Source: Microbacterium sp. USTB-Y (GTDB lineage Bacteria > Actinomycetota > Actinomycetes > Actinomycetales > Microbacteriaceae). From it: DNA of 64,000 nt. Within the stretch, counting starts at the first letter, position 1. Every line of letters begins with the position of its first letter. This document shows positions 20,453-29,801 of this stretch, one piece after another. A model generated the notes under the pieces. It saw only the letters and a list, made by a program, of their open reading frames with translations, had not been told where the DNA came from and did no database searches. The translations under genes and the position numbers were made by a program. Location: contig NZ_JAGMTU010000002.1 in the NCBI RefSeq assembly GCF_023703415.1, forward strand, positions 186,001 to 250,000. The letters run 5' to 3'.

Positions 20453-21900
20453 GTGCGCAGGGGCGGCAGGACCGCCGGGGACCGCAGCGGCGGGACGGCG
20501 GCAGCGGGCATCGCCCTTCGCCGCGGGACGCCCGCGCCCGTGAGGTGCAGCCCGCGCGCCGCGTCGCCTACGACGTGATCCGCGCCGTCAGCACGTCCGA
20601 CGCGTACGCCAACCTGCTCTTGCCCGGGGCGATCCGGGAAGCCGGGTTGAGCGGTGCGGATGCGGCTCTCGCCACCGAGCTCGCGTACGGGACGCTGCGC
20701 CGGATCGGCACCTATGACGCGATCATCGCCCAGGCCGCGGGCCGGGCCACCGCCAGCATCGACCCGCCCGTCCTCGACGCGCTCCGGCTCGGCGTGCATC
20801 AGATCCTGGCCACGCGCGTGGCGGCGCACGCCGCCGTCAACGAGTCGGTCAATCTCGTCGCGCGGGAGGCGGGTCGCGGCGCGTCGGGCTTCGCGAACGC
20901 CGTGCTCCGCGCCGTCGCCGCACGCACGGAGGACGAATGGCTCGACGTCGTCACGGCCGCCGCGCGCTCCGACGACGAGCGCCTGGGGCTGCGCTTCGCC
21001 CACCCGGTGTGGATCATCCGCGCCCTGCGCCGAGCCCTCGCCGCCGAGGGACGCGAGGACGAGCTCGAGGCGCTCCTCGCGGCCGACAACGCCGCACCCG
21101 AGGTCACCCTGGTCGCCCTGCCCGGGCTGGCGGAGCCGCAGGAGCCGAGGCGGCCTTATGCGCCAACCGCGTTCGGCTCCGCGGGCGGAGACCCCGGCGC
21201 CGTCGTGTCCGCGAACAAAGGCCGGGTGCGCGTCCAGGACGAGGGCTCCCAGCTCGTGGCGCTCGCGCTCGTCGGCGCCCGTCCCGTCGCCCCGGGGGAG
21301 CGCTGGCTCGACCTCTGCGCCGGTCCCGGAGGCAAGACCGCGCTGCTCGCCGCGGAGGCGCTGCGGACGGGGGCGACGCTGGATGCGAACGAGGTCGTGC
21401 CGGCGCGGGCGGGCCTGGTCCGCAAGGCGGTCGCCCCGGTGCCGCTGCACGTCGACGTCGCGGAGGAGGACGGCAGGATCCTCGCCGCCGAGCGCCCCGG
21501 CGCCTATGACCGCATCCTGCTCGATGCGCCCTGCACGGGGCTCGGGGCGCTCCGCCGACGTCCGGAGGCGCGCTGGCGCAAGACCGCCGCCGACGTCCCC
21601 GAGCTCGCGGCGCTGCAGGAGGAGCTGCTGGCCAGCGCTCTCGGTGCCCTGAGGCCCGGGGGAGTGCTCGCCTACGTGACCTGCTCGCCGCATCTCGCCG
21701 AGACCGCGGCGGTCGTGCGGACCGTGCTGCGCGACCGCGACGACATCGAAGAGCTCGACGCCCGCGAGGTCGTCCGGTCGGTCTCGGAGGCTCCGATCGA
21801 CCTGCCGGCCCCCGCGAGCGGGGCAGGGCACGCGCAGCTCTGGCCGCACCGGCACGGGACCGATGCGATGTTCCTCTCGCTCCTGCGCAAGCGGGCCTAG
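20449..21900 (+). CDS. rsmB: 16S rRNA (cytosine-967-C5)-methyltransferase RsmB
   Basis: A 483-residue protein. An arginine-rich, probably disordered N-terminus (~35 residues) is followed by a NusB-like RNA-binding domain (about 40-180) and a SAM-dependent methyltransferase domain with DLCAGPGGKTALLA. The two catalytic cysteines are C362 in LDAPCTGLGALRRRPEARW and C412 in VTCSPHLAET. The GTG start in the fmt stop is chosen because no other in-frame start keeps the coupling. About 25 residues between the two domains (EPQEPRRPYAPTAFGSAG) look like a linker. Confidence 0.93.
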   Translation: MSAQGRQDRRGPQRRDGGSGHRPSPRDARAREVQPARRVAYDVIRAVSTSDAYANLLLPGAIREAGLSGADAALATELAYGTLRRIGTYDAIIAQAAGRATASIDPPVLDALRLGVHQILATRVAAHAAVNESVNLVAREAGRGASGFANAVLRAVAARTEDEWLDVVTAAARSDDERLGLRFAHPVWIIRALRRALAAEGREDELEALLAADNAAPEVTLVALPGLAEPQEPRRPYAPTAFGSAGGDPGAVVSANKGRVRVQDEGSQLVALALVGARPVAPGERWLDLCAGPGGKTALLAAEALRTGATLDANEVVPARAGLVRKAVAPVPLHVDVAEEDGRILAAERPGAYDRILLDAPCTGLGALRRRPEARWRKTAADVPELAALQEELLASALGALRPGGVLAYVTCSPHLAETAAVVRTVLRDRDDIEELDAREVVRSVSEAPIDLPAPASGAGHAQLWPHRHGTDAMFLSLLRKRA

Positions 21901-21949
21901 CCGGCCGACACGAACGCCATACGTCATCCCGGGGCCGGGTCGGCACCGG

Positions 21950-21955
21950 GATAAT
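21950..21955 (+). promoter_or_regulatory. Leaderless-type -10 element of rpe
   Basis: GATAAT at 21950-21955 lies exactly six bases before the rpe ATG at 21962, so transcription should begin at the start codon. No good -35 is visible. It probably gives an internal promoter for rpe-hisEGFI. Confidence 0.6.
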
Positions 21956-21961
21956 GGGCGC

Positions 21962-22657
21962 ATGCCCGCCTCTTCCGCCGCCCTGCCCCCCGCTCCGCGG
22001 ATCAACCCGTCGATCCTCGCCGCCGACTTCGTCAACATGCAGGCCGAGCTCGCCCGCATCGCGACGGCCGACTTCGCACATGTCGACGTCATGGACAACC
22101 ATTTCGTGCCGAACCTCACTTTCGGCCCGCAGATGGTGGAGCGCATCCAGGCGACGAGTCCGATCCCGCTCGACGTGCACCTCATGATCACGGACCCGGA
22201 GCGATGGGCGCCGGGGTATGCCGAGCTGGGTGCCGCGAGCGTCACCTTCCACCTGGAGGCCGCGACCGACCCCGTCGGGCTGGCGCGCAGGTTGCGCGAC
22301 ATCGGGGCGAGGGCGGGTGTCGCGGTCAAGCCGGGCACGGCCGCGGAGCCGCTCTACGACATCCTCGACGAGTTCGATCAGATCCTGGTGATGACCGTGG
22401 AGCCGGGCTTCGGCGGCCAGGGGTTCATGCCGGAGACGATGCCCAAGCTGCGCGCCCTCGCGGACGAGGCGAAGCGCCGGGGTTCCGACGTATGGCTGCA
22501 GGTGGACGGGGGGATCTCGGACGCGACGATCGCCCAGGCCGCATCCGCCGGTGCCGACACCTTCGTGGCCGGATCCGCCGTCTACGGCGCCCACGACGTC
22601 GAGGCCGCCGTCACGCGGCTCCGGGGCCTCGCGCGAGCCGGTAGCCTGGGAGGGTGA
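21962..22657 (+). CDS. rpe: Ribulose-phosphate 3-epimerase
   Basis: A 231-residue TIM-barrel enzyme that interconverts ribulose 5-phosphate and xylulose 5-phosphate. Motifs: [26 protein letters not shown] with metal ligands, [21 protein letters not shown] and [10 protein letters not shown]. The ATG follows a GATAAT hexamer by six bases, supporting this start and a leaderless mRNA. Its stop overlaps hisE (GTGA). Ribose phosphates feed PRPP and histidine, a sensible partner for the his genes. Confidence 0.96.
   Translation: MPASSAALPPAPRINPSILAADFVNMQAELARIATADFAHVDVMDNHFVPNLTFGPQMVERIQATSPIPLDVHLMITDPERWAPGYAELGAASVTFHLEAATDPVGLARRLRDIGARAGVAVKPGTAAEPLYDILDEFDQILVMTVEPGFGGQGFMPETMPKLRALADEAKRRGSDVWLQVDGGISDATIAQAASAGADTFVAGSAVYGAHDVEAAVTRLRGLARAGSLGG
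22642..22647 (+). promoter_or_regulatory. Possible leaderless -10 element of hisE inside rpe
   Basis: TAGCCT at 22642-22647 is followed by exactly six bases and the hisE GTG at 22654. It matches the spacing seen at other starts in the window and could give the his genes their own promoter. It could equally be chance within coding sequence. Confidence 0.4.
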
Positions 22658-22917
22658 AGACCTTCGACGAACTGTTCGCCGAGCTGAGCCGCAAGGCGGC
22701 CGAGCGCCCGGAGGGATCCGGGACGGTGCGCGAGCTCGACGCCGGAGTGCACACGATCGGCAAGAAGATCGTGGAGGAGGCGGCCGAGGTCTGGATGGCC
22801 GCCGAGTACGAGAGCGACGAGGCCGCGGCCGAGGAGATCTCCCAGCTGCTGTACCACCTGCAGGTGCTCATGCTGGCCAAGGGACTGACCCTGGAGAACG
22901 TCTACCGACATCTGTGA
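22654..22917 (+). CDS. hisE: Phosphoribosyl-ATP pyrophosphatase
   Basis: An 87-residue enzyme for the second step of histidine synthesis (PR-ATP to PR-AMP). Family motifs: [38 protein letters not shown] with the metal-binding glutamates, and [18 protein letters not shown]. It is the stand-alone actinobacterial form, separate from hisI. The GTG start overlaps the rpe stop. Confidence 0.95.
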   Translation: MKTFDELFAELSRKAAERPEGSGTVRELDAGVHTIGKKIVEEAAEVWMAAEYESDEAAAEEISQLLYHLQVLMLAKGLTLENVYRHL

Positions 22918-22957
22918 AGCGTCCCGACCAGGATCGCTTCGAACGAAAGACCCTTCC

Positions 22958-23800
22958 ATGCTGCGCATTGCCGTCCCGAACAAGGGATCGCTGTCCGAGA
23001 CCGCCGCCGAGATGCTCGCCGAAGCCGGATACGCCGGCCGCCGCGACACCAAGACCCTGCACGTGATCGACGCCGACAACGACGTCGAGTTCTTCTTCCT
23101 CCGTCCCCGTGACATCGCCACCTACGTCGCCTCCGGCGCGCTGGACGTCGGCATCACCGGCCGCGACCTGCTGCGCGACGTGCGCCGCCCGGACGCCCGG
23201 GAGATCGAGCAGCTCGGCTTCGCGCGGTCGACCTTCCGCTTCGCCGCGCCTCCCGGCCGGTTCTCGACCCTCGAGGACCTGAACGGGGTGCGCGTCGCAT
23301 CGGCCTATCCCGGCCTCGTCGACGACTACCTGCGCGAGCACGGCGTCACCGCGGAACTCGTCCCGCTCGACGGCGCGGTGGAGTCCGCGGTGCGCCTGGG
23401 GGTCGCCGACGCGATCGCCGACGTCGTGGAGACCGGCACCACGCTGCGCCAGGCCGGGCTGGAGATCTTCGGTCCGGTGATCATCGAGTCCGAGGCGGTG
23501 CTCATCAGTCGTCCCGGCGATGCCGAGGGCACCGAGAAGCTGCTGCGGCGCCTGCGGGGCGTCATGGTCGCGCACCGCTTCGTCCTGCTCGACTACGACC
23601 TGCCCGCCGATCTCGTCGAAGAGGCTGCGGCGATCGCCCCCGGCCGCGAATCGCCGACCGTGTCGCCGCTGCGCGATCCCGCCTGGGTCGCGGTGCGCGT
23701 CATGATCCCGCGTCGGGGCATGAACCAGGTGATGGATCAGCTCTACGCCCTCGGCGCACGGGCGATCCTGGTCACCGCGATCCACGCCGCGAGGCTCTGA
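22958..23800 (+). CDS. hisG: ATP phosphoribosyltransferase, long form
   Basis: A 280-residue enzyme that catalyses the first, feedback-controlled step of histidine synthesis. It begins [20 protein letters not shown]. It has the [13 protein letters not shown] loop and the PRPP-type stretch [20 protein letters not shown]. The C-terminal ~70 residues ([20 protein letters not shown]) are the ACT-like histidine-binding domain, so it does not need HisZ. Its stop overlaps the hisF start (TGATG). Confidence 0.96.
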   Translation: MLRIAVPNKGSLSETAAEMLAEAGYAGRRDTKTLHVIDADNDVEFFFLRPRDIATYVASGALDVGITGRDLLRDVRRPDAREIEQLGFARSTFRFAAPPGRFSTLEDLNGVRVASAYPGLVDDYLREHGVTAELVPLDGAVESAVRLGVADAIADVVETGTTLRQAGLEIFGPVIIESEAVLISRPGDAEGTEKLLRRLRGVMVAHRFVLLDYDLPADLVEEAAAIAPGRESPTVSPLRDPAWVAVRVMIPRRGMNQVMDQLYALGARAILVTAIHAARL

Positions 23801-24561
23801 TGTCGCTCACTGCGCGCGTCATCCCGTGTCTCGACGTGGCCGCGGGCCGCGTCGTCAAGGGCGTGAACTTCGAGAACCTGCGGGACATGGGGGATCCGGT
23901 CGAGCTCGCACGGCACTACGCCGCGCAGGGCGCCGATGAGATCACCTTCCTCGATGTGACCGCCACCGTCGACGAGCGCGCCACGACCTACGACGTGGTG
24001 CGCCGCACCGCCGAGGAGGTGTTCGTGCCGCTCACCGTCGGCGGCGGCGTGCGCTCGGTCGACGACGTCGCACGACTGCAGGGGGTGGGCGCCGACAAGG
24101 TCGGGGTGAACTCCGCAGCGATCGCGCGGCCCGACCTCATCGGCGAGATCGCCGACCGCTTCGGCGCCCAGGTGCTCGTGCTCTCGCTCGACATCAAGCG
24201 CAGCCCGCGCACGGCGTCCGGCTTCGCCGTGACGACGCACGGCGGACGCACGGAGACGTCGCTGGACGCCCTGGACTGGGCCCGCGAGGCCATCGAGCGC
24301 GGCGCGGGGGAGCTGCTGGTCAACTCCATCGACGCCGACGGCACCAAGGACGGTTTCGACCTGGAGCTGGTCGCCCTCATGAGGGAGATCTCCAGCGTGC
24401 CGGTGATCGCGTCGGGCGGCGCCGGCACGGCGGAGGACTTCGCCCCGGCGATCGCGGCCGGTGCCGACGCCGTGCTCGCCGCGAGCGTGTTCCACTCCGG
24501 TCAGCTGACCGTGGGGGACGTCAAGGCCGCCCTGAGCGCGGCGGGGGTGCTGGTGCGATGA
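23800..24561 (+). CDS. hisF: Imidazole glycerol phosphate synthase, cyclase subunit
   Basis: A 253-residue (beta/alpha)8 enzyme that joins PRFAR with ammonia from HisH to form IGP and AICAR. Motifs: [20 protein letters not shown], with the catalytic Asp in [28 protein letters not shown], and [16 protein letters not shown] with the second Asp. Its partner hisH and also hisA, hisB, hisC and hisD are not in the window. It overlaps hisG and hisI. Confidence 0.96.
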   Translation: MSLTARVIPCLDVAAGRVVKGVNFENLRDMGDPVELARHYAAQGADEITFLDVTATVDERATTYDVVRRTAEEVFVPLTVGGGVRSVDDVARLQGVGADKVGVNSAAIARPDLIGEIADRFGAQVLVLSLDIKRSPRTASGFAVTTHGGRTETSLDALDWAREAIERGAGELLVNSIDADGTKDGFDLELVALMREISSVPVIASGGAGTAEDFAPAIAAGADAVLAASVFHSGQLTVGDVKAALSAAGVLVR

Positions 24562-24932
24562 GCGAGGACACCATCGAGGTCGAGCTGGCCCGGGTCAGCT
24601 GGAACGATCAGGGACTCGTCCCGGTGATCGTCCAGCAGTGGGACACGCTCGAGGTGCTCATGATGGCCTGGGCCGACGAGGAGGCGCTCCGGCGCACCCT
24701 CACCACGGGACGGGCCACCTACTGGTCGCGCTCCCGTCAGGAGTACTGGCGCAAGGGAGACACCTCGGGTCACGTGCAGCACGTGCACGGCGCTCGACTG
24801 GACTGCGACGGCGACACCGTGCTGCTGTTCGTGGACCAGATCGGCGTCGCCTGCCACACCGGCACCCGCACCTGCTTCGACGGGCGGGACCTGAGCGCCG
24901 TCGTCTCCGAGGACGGCGAGGCGAGCCGCTGA
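24558..24932 (+). CDS. hisI: Phosphoribosyl-AMP cyclohydrolase
   Basis: A 124-residue enzyme that opens the adenine ring of PR-AMP in histidine synthesis. It has [39 protein letters not shown] and the metal-binding cluster [20 protein letters not shown] followed by TGTRTCF. The ATGA overlap with hisF fixes the start. Its TGA overlaps the next ATG (TGATG), which joins the his genes directly to the trp genes. Confidence 0.95.
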   Translation: MSEDTIEVELARVSWNDQGLVPVIVQQWDTLEVLMMAWADEEALRRTLTTGRATYWSRSRQEYWRKGDTSGHVQHVHGARLDCDGDTVLLFVDQIGVACHTGTRTCFDGRDLSAVVSEDGEASR

Positions 24933-25510
24933 TGCTCACCCGGCGCGCGAAGTCCACGAGCCTGCTGCTGATCCTGGTCGCAGGCGCGCTCGGCGTGCTG
25001 TCGTCGACCCAGACCTGGCTGATCGTCGCGCGCGCCGACGGCGGGGAGGCGCTCGACGTCGCCGGAAACGCCGCGCTCCCGGTGCTCGCGCCGCTCAGCC
25101 TCACCGCTCTCGCACTCGGAGCGGCCCTCGCCCTCGTCGGCCCGGTGATGCGCCGGATCTTCGCGGGGATCGCCGTGATGGTCGGAGGCCTGCTGCTGGT
25201 GCTCACCGCACGGGTGCTCCTGCTGCAGCCGCTCGATGCGGTCGGCCCCGCGCTCACCAAGGTCACGGGGCTGGCGGGCGACGCTGCACTGAAGGGCCTC
25301 GTCGACGGCATCACGGTGACGGCCTGGCCCTGGGTCGCGCTCGCGAGCTGGCTCCTGCTGCTGGCCGGAGGGGCGCTCGCCCTGTTCACCGCCGGACGGT
25401 GGCGCAGCGGCGGACGCCGCTACCGCACGACGCCGGTGCCGCACGAGGGGCCGGTGGATGCGGTGGAGAGCTGGGACGAGCTCAGCCGGGGCACCGACCC
25501 CACCCGCTGA
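24932..25510 (+). CDS. Trp biosynthesis-associated membrane protein
   Basis: A 192-residue membrane protein with about four hydrophobic segments (roughly residues 8-28, 47-68, 72-95 and 133-156). The pattern SSTQTWLIV after the first helix fits the family known as trp operon-associated conserved membrane protein, which sits next to trp genes in actinobacteria. Its function is not established; regulation or transport related to tryptophan is a guess. The polar C-terminus is probably cytoplasmic. In relatives, trpE often lies between hisI and this gene, but here the two overlap directly. Confidence 0.85.
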   Translation: MLTRRAKSTSLLLILVAGALGVLSSTQTWLIVARADGGEALDVAGNAALPVLAPLSLTALALGAALALVGPVMRRIFAGIAVMVGGLLLVLTARVLLLQPLDAVGPALTKVTGLAGDAALKGLVDGITVTAWPWVALASWLLLLAGGALALFTAGRWRSGGRRYRTTPVPHEGPVDAVESWDELSRGTDPTR

Positions 25511-25563
25511 CGCGGACCTCCCTCGGCTCCGGGCGCCGTCCGCGGCGAGAAGCCCGATCCCGA

Positions 25564-25569
25564 TAGACT
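25564..25569 (+). promoter_or_regulatory. Probable -10 element upstream of the trpC-proximal genes
   Basis: TAGACT at 25564-25569 in the 91-base gap before the small HGxxPAAW gene would start transcription near 25576, leaving a ~26-base leader with a GGAGGAG ribosome-binding site. No clear -35 and no leader-peptide or terminator structure typical of trp attenuation is seen. Confidence 0.45.
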
Positions 25570-25601
25570 TCAACCACACCACCCGACGCTCGGAGGAGAA
25601 C

Positions 25602-25832
25602 ATGAGCAACCCCATCGCAGATCCCGGCCACGGACACTCGCCTGCGGCTTGGACCGCCGTGGTGATCATGCTGCTCGGTTTCACCGTGGGCACCACCGCC
25701 TTCTTCCTCGACATCCCGGTCGTGGTCTGGGTGGGCGTCGCGCTGATCGTGATCGGAGCGATCTCCGGCTGGGTGCTCTCCAAGGCCGGCTACGGCGCGA
25801 AGGGCCCGAAGTACCAGCCGAAGGCGCACTAA
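25602..25832 (+). CDS. Small HGxxPAAW-motif membrane protein
   Basis: A 76-residue protein with HGHSPAAWTAV near the N-terminus, the motif that names this actinobacterial family. Two transmembrane helices follow (about 18-38 and 43-63) and then a basic tail, GAKGPKYQPKAH. Members are typically found beside trpC; the role is unknown. The ATG has CGGAGGAG just upstream and is chosen over a longer frame without a ribosome-binding site. Its TAA overlaps the trpC ATG by one base. Confidence 0.85.
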   Translation: MSNPIADPGHGHSPAAWTAVVIMLLGFTVGTTAFFLDIPVVVWVGVALIVIGAISGWVLSKAGYGAKGPKYQPKAH

Positions 25833-26611
25833 TGGTGCTCGCCGACCTCACGGCCGGCGCAGTCGAGGACGCCGCCCGTCGCGAGCGGGAGCGCCCCTTC
25901 GCGATCGTGGAGCGTGCCGCCCTCGATCGCGCCCCCGCGCTGGACGTGCGCGCCGCGCTGGCCCCCGCCGACCGGGTGAAGATCATCGCCGAGGTGAAGC
26001 GGGCGAGCCCGTCCCGCGGGGCCCTGGCCGAGATCCCGGATCCGGCGCTGCAGGCGTCCCTGTACCAGCAGGGCGGGGCCTCCGCGATCAGCGTCCTCAC
26101 CGAGGAGCGCCGCTTCGGCGGAAGCCTCGGCGATCTCGAGGCCGTGACCGCCGCCGTGCAGATCCCCGTGCTCCGCAAAGACTTCATCGCCACGCCGTAT
26201 CAGGTGTTCGAGGCCCGCGCCGCCGGGGCTTCCCTTGCGCTGCTGATCGTCGCGGGCCTGGAGCGCGCGAACCTGGAGCGCCTGTACGCCCTCATCCTCG
26301 AGCTGGGGATGACGCCGCTGGTCGAAACGCACTCGGCCGAGGAGCTCGAGGTCGCGATCGACCTGGGGGCCCACCTCATCGGCGTCAACGCCCGTGACCT
26401 CACCACGCTGGAGCTCGACCGCGACCTGTTCGGACGTCTCGTGGACCGGATCCCCTCGACGTCCGTGAAGATCGCGGAGTCCGCGGTGCTGACCCCCGCC
26501 GACGTCGCGCACTACCGCGCCGCCGGCGCCGATGCGGTGCTGATCGGCGAGGCCCTCGTCACCGGCGACCCCGTCGCCACCCTGCATTCCTTCCTGGAGG
26601 CCGGATCATGA
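25832..26611 (+). CDS. trpC: Indole-3-glycerol phosphate synthase
   Basis: A 259-residue TIM-barrel enzyme that closes CdRP to indole-3-glycerol phosphate. Motifs: [16 protein letters not shown] (catalytic Glu and Lys), [51 protein letters not shown] and IAESAV. It stands alone rather than fused to TrpF. It is coupled upstream by TAATG and downstream to trpB by ATGA. Confidence 0.96.
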   Translation: MVLADLTAGAVEDAARRERERPFAIVERAALDRAPALDVRAALAPADRVKIIAEVKRASPSRGALAEIPDPALQASLYQQGGASAISVLTEERRFGGSLGDLEAVTAAVQIPVLRKDFIATPYQVFEARAAGASLALLIVAGLERANLERLYALILELGMTPLVETHSAEELEVAIDLGAHLIGVNARDLTTLELDRDLFGRLVDRIPSTSVKIAESAVLTPADVAHYRAAGADAVLIGEALVTGDPVATLHSFLEAGS

Positions 26612-27858
26612 CAAGCACGGAGCGGGCAGCGACCCAGAGCCTGCGCGATCAGCCGGGGCCGTTCTTCGGCGACTTCGGCGGACGGTTCATGCCCGAATCG
26701 CTCATCGCGGCGATCGATGAGCTCACCGTCGCGTACCACGAGGCGATCGAGGATCCGGAGTTCCGATCCGAGCTCGCGACCCTCCTGCACTCCTATGCCG
26801 GCCGTCCGTCGCCGATCACCGAGGTGCCCCGGTTCGCCGAGCACGCCGGCGGCGCGCGGGTCTTCCTCAAGCGCGAGGATCTCAACCACACCGGCTCGCA
26901 CAAGATCAACAACGTGCTCGGCCAGGCGCTGCTGACCAAGCGTCTGGGCAAGACGCGCGTCATCGCGGAGACCGGGGCGGGCCAGCACGGCGTCGCCACG
27001 GCGACCGCTGCCGCGCTGTTCGGCCTGGAGTGCACGATCTACATGGGCGAGGTCGACACCGAGCGCCAGGCGCTCAACGTCGCCCGCATGCGCCTCCTCG
27101 GCGCGGAGGTGGTGCCCGTCACCACCGGCTCGCGCACGCTCAAGGACGCGATCAACGACGCGTATCGCGACTGGGTCGCCACCGTCGAGACCACCAACTA
27201 CATCTTCGGCACGGCGGCGGGCCCGCACCCGTTCCCGGCGATGGTGCGCGACTTCCAGAAGATCATCGGCGAAGAGGCGCGTCAGCAGCTGCTCGACGAG
27301 GCGGGGCGGCTGCCCGACGCGGTGCTGGCCTGCGTCGGAGGCGGATCCAACGCGATCGGCATGTTCGACGCGTTCCTGGACGACGCGGCCGTGCGCCTCT
27401 ACGGCGTGGAGGCGGCCGGAGACGGCGTCGACACCCCGAAGCACGCCGCTTCGATCGAGCGCGGCCGACCAGGCGTGCTGCACGGCGCCCGCACCTACGT
27501 CCTGCAGGACGAGGACGGGCAGACGATCGAGTCGCACTCGATCTCGGCCGGCCTGGACTACCCGGGCGTCGGTCCCGAGCACTCCTGGCTCAGTGCGATC
27601 GGGCGCGCCGAGTACATCCCGGCGACCGACGACGAGGCGATGCAGGCGCTGCGCCTGCTCAGCCGCACCGAGGGCATCATCCCGGCGATCGAGTCGGCGC
27701 ACGCCCTCGCGGGCGCGATCCGGATCGGCAAGGACCTCGGACCCGATGCGATCCTCGCGGTGTGCCTCTCCGGACGGGGCGACAAGGACATGGACACCGC
27801 GGCGCGGTACTTCGGACTGTACGACGAGGGCGCCGCAGAGAACGGAGCCGGCGCATGA
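26608..27858 (+). CDS. trpB: Tryptophan synthase beta chain
   Basis: A 416-residue PLP enzyme that makes tryptophan from indole and serine. PLP binds K99 in [20 protein letters not shown]. Other motifs are [19 protein letters not shown], the phosphate loop [16 protein letters not shown] and [12 protein letters not shown]. It is the TrpB1 type, coupled to trpA by ATGA, as expected for subunits that form a complex. Confidence 0.97.
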   Translation: MTSTERAATQSLRDQPGPFFGDFGGRFMPESLIAAIDELTVAYHEAIEDPEFRSELATLLHSYAGRPSPITEVPRFAEHAGGARVFLKREDLNHTGSHKINNVLGQALLTKRLGKTRVIAETGAGQHGVATATAAALFGLECTIYMGEVDTERQALNVARMRLLGAEVVPVTTGSRTLKDAINDAYRDWVATVETTNYIFGTAAGPHPFPAMVRDFQKIIGEEARQQLLDEAGRLPDAVLACVGGGSNAIGMFDAFLDDAAVRLYGVEAAGDGVDTPKHAASIERGRPGVLHGARTYVLQDEDGQTIESHSISAGLDYPGVGPEHSWLSAIGRAEYIPATDDEAMQALRLLSRTEGIIPAIESAHALAGAIRIGKDLGPDAILAVCLSGRGDKDMDTAARYFGLYDEGAAENGAGA

Positions 27859-28643
27859 GCCGCGTCGAAGAGGCCATCCGTCGCGCGCACGACGCCGGGC
27901 GGGGCGCCTTCATCGGCTACCTCCCGGTCGGCTACCCGGACCTGCAGACCAGCATCGACGCCGCGATCGCGCTCGCGCGCAACGGCGTCGACATCATCGA
28001 GCTGGGCCCGCCCTACAGCGACCCCGTCATGGACGGCGCGATCATCCAGGAGGCCACGCAGGCGGCGCTCGCGAACGGCTTCCGGATGCGCGACCTGTTC
28101 ACCGCGGTCAAGGCGATCACGGACGCCGTCGAGGCGCCCGTCGTCGTCATGACGTACTGGAACCCGGTGCTGCAGTACGGCGTAGACCGCTACGCCGACG
28201 ATCTCCTCGCCGCGGGCGGGGCGGGGCTCATCACGCCGGACATCACGCCCGAGGCCGCACCCGAGTGGATCGCCGCGAGCGAGCGCACCGGGCTGGACCG
28301 CGTCTTCCTGGCCGCGCCGACCTCGACCGACGAGCGGCTCGACCTGGTCGCGTCGAGCTCGACCGGCTTCGTGTACACGGTCTCGACCATGGGGATCACC
28401 GGTGAGCGCGCCGAACTGGACAAGGCGGCCCGCACCCTCGTCGGGCGGCTCCGCGCGCACGGGGCAGGACGCGCCTGCGTCGGCATCGGCATCTCCACGG
28501 CCGACCAGATCGCCGGGGTGCTGGAGTACGCCGACGGCGCGATCGTCGGCACCGCCCTCGTGCGTGCCCTCCGGGACGGGGGAGTGGAACGCCTCGCCGA
28601 GGTGACCCGCGAGCTCGCCACGGGCACGCCGCGCGCACGGTGA
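27855..28643 (+). CDS. trpA: Tryptophan synthase alpha chain
   Basis: A 262-residue TIM-barrel subunit that cleaves indole-3-glycerol phosphate and passes indole to TrpB. The catalytic Glu is in [16 protein letters not shown] and the catalytic Asp in [28 protein letters not shown] and [11 protein letters not shown] bind the phosphate. The ATG overlaps the trpB stop. trpE, trpD, trpF and trpG are not in the window. Confidence 0.96.
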   Translation: MSRVEEAIRRAHDAGRGAFIGYLPVGYPDLQTSIDAAIALARNGVDIIELGPPYSDPVMDGAIIQEATQAALANGFRMRDLFTAVKAITDAVEAPVVVMTYWNPVLQYGVDRYADDLLAAGGAGLITPDITPEAAPEWIAASERTGLDRVFLAAPTSTDERLDLVASSSTGFVYTVSTMGITGERAELDKAARTLVGRLRAHGAGRACVGIGISTADQIAGVLEYADGAIVGTALVRALRDGGVERLAEVTRELATGTPRAR

Positions 28644-28659
28644 CGGCGCCCTGACGTCG

Positions 28660-28665
28660 TAGACT
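28660..28665 (+). promoter_or_regulatory. Leaderless-type -10 element of lgt
   Basis: TAGACT at 28660-28665 lies seven bases before ATG 28673. The in-frame GTG at 28667 would lie too close to the hexamer to be transcribed, which favours ATG 28673. Confidence 0.55.
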
Positions 28666-28672
28666 CGTGATC

Positions 28673-29686
28673 ATGCCCTTCGCGCTCCAGAACGCCCTCA
28701 TCGGCGTGCACGCCAGCATCCCGAGCCCGCCGGTCAGCTACTTCACGCTGAACGTCTTCGGGTGGACGCTGCAGATCCACTTCTACGCGCTGTGCATCAT
28801 CGCCGGCATCATCGTGGCCACGCTGATGACGAACCACCGCCTCACGAAGCGCGGGGCGGAGCGCTGGGTCGTCGTCGACATCTGCATCATCGCGGTGCCG
28901 CTGGCGATCATCGGCGCGCGCATCTTCCACGTGCTGACCCACCCCGGCTTCTACTTCGGTCCGGGCAAGAACACCTGGAACCCGTTCGAGCCCGGCTCGG
29001 TCTGGGCCATCTGGGAGGGCGGCATCGCCATCTTCGGCGCGCTCATCGGCGGCGCGATCGGCGCCTGGCTCGGCTGCAAGTGGACCGGCGTGCGCTTCTC
29101 GGCCTTCGCCGACGCTCTGGCCCCGGGGCTCATCCTCGCGCAGGCGTTCGGCCGGTTCGGCAACTACTTCAACCACGAGCTCTTCGGTCTGCCCACCGAC
29201 CTGCCGTGGGGCCTGGAGATCGAGTCCACGAACTCGGCCTTCCCGGCGGGACTCGCCCCGGGAACCCTGTTCCACCCCACGTTCCTATACGAGGTCATCT
29301 GGAACACGCTCGGCTGCCTGTTCCTGCTGTGGCTGGGCCGCAGGCTGCGTCTGCAGTGGGGCAAGCTGTTCGCCGTCTACCTCATCTGGTACGGCGCCGG
29401 ACGCATGGTCTGGGAGTCGATCCGCATCGACCCGAGCGAGATCTACTTCGGCCTCCGCACGAACGTCTGGGCCGCGCTGTTCGGCGTGGTGCTGGGCATC
29501 GTGATCCTCTTCGTCCAGACGCGTCGTCACCCGGGCTTCGAGCCCTCCGCCTACCAGCCCGGTCGGGAGCCGAGCGACGCTGCTGTAGAATCGCACAACC
29601 CCGATGATTTCGTCGACCTGAGTGAGCCTCAGTCCGACGACGATCGCGTGGAGGCGGACGCCACGAGCGCCGCTTCCCGCCCCTGA
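28673..29686 (+). CDS. lgt: Prolipoprotein diacylglyceryl transferase
   Basis: A 337-residue polytopic membrane enzyme that transfers diacylglycerol to the lipobox cysteine of prolipoproteins. About seven hydrophobic segments are seen. The Lgt signature is present as QAFGRFGNYFNHELFGLPTD, and the histidine/tyrosine region HPTFLYEVIWN follows. The C-terminal ~55 residues are an acidic cytoplasmic tail, common in actinobacteria. The start is set by the leaderless -10 at 28660. It always follows trpA in this gene order. Confidence 0.94.
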   Translation: MPFALQNALIGVHASIPSPPVSYFTLNVFGWTLQIHFYALCIIAGIIVATLMTNHRLTKRGAERWVVVDICIIAVPLAIIGARIFHVLTHPGFYFGPGKNTWNPFEPGSVWAIWEGGIAIFGALIGGAIGAWLGCKWTGVRFSAFADALAPGLILAQAFGRFGNYFNHELFGLPTDLPWGLEIESTNSAFPAGLAPGTLFHPTFLYEVIWNTLGCLFLLWLGRRLRLQWGKLFAVYLIWYGAGRMVWESIRIDPSEIYFGLRTNVWAALFGVVLGIVILFVQTRRHPGFEPSAYQPGREPSDAAVESHNPDDFVDLSEPQSDDDRVEADATSAASRP

Positions 29687-29711
29687 GAACGGCGCCGACA
29701 GGAGCCTCGCT

Positions 29712-29733
29712 GCGGTGGACGCACGTCCACCGC
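29712..29733. promoter_or_regulatory. Perfect inverted repeat between lgt and gltB
   Basis: GCGGTGGAC (29712-29720) and GTCCACCGC (29725-29733) are perfect nine-base arms around GCAC. No T-run follows. It could end the lgt transcript or be a protein-binding site upstream of gltB, about 70 bases before its start. Nothing else is recognisable in this 115-base gap. Confidence 0.45.
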
Positions 29734-29801
29734 GAACCACGCACTGAACGAGCGGGCCGATGATGTCCCCGGGTTCATCTGAAATCTGAGGACGGTGACT
29801 G

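Noticed and set aside
25511..25601. A tryptophan attenuator before the trpC-proximal genes
   Set aside because: No leader peptide with tandem Trp codons and no terminator/antiterminator pair; only a simple -10-like hexamer is seen.
28667..28672. GTG 28667 as the lgt start
   Set aside because: It lies two bases after the -10 hexamer and would not be in the transcript if that promoter is used.
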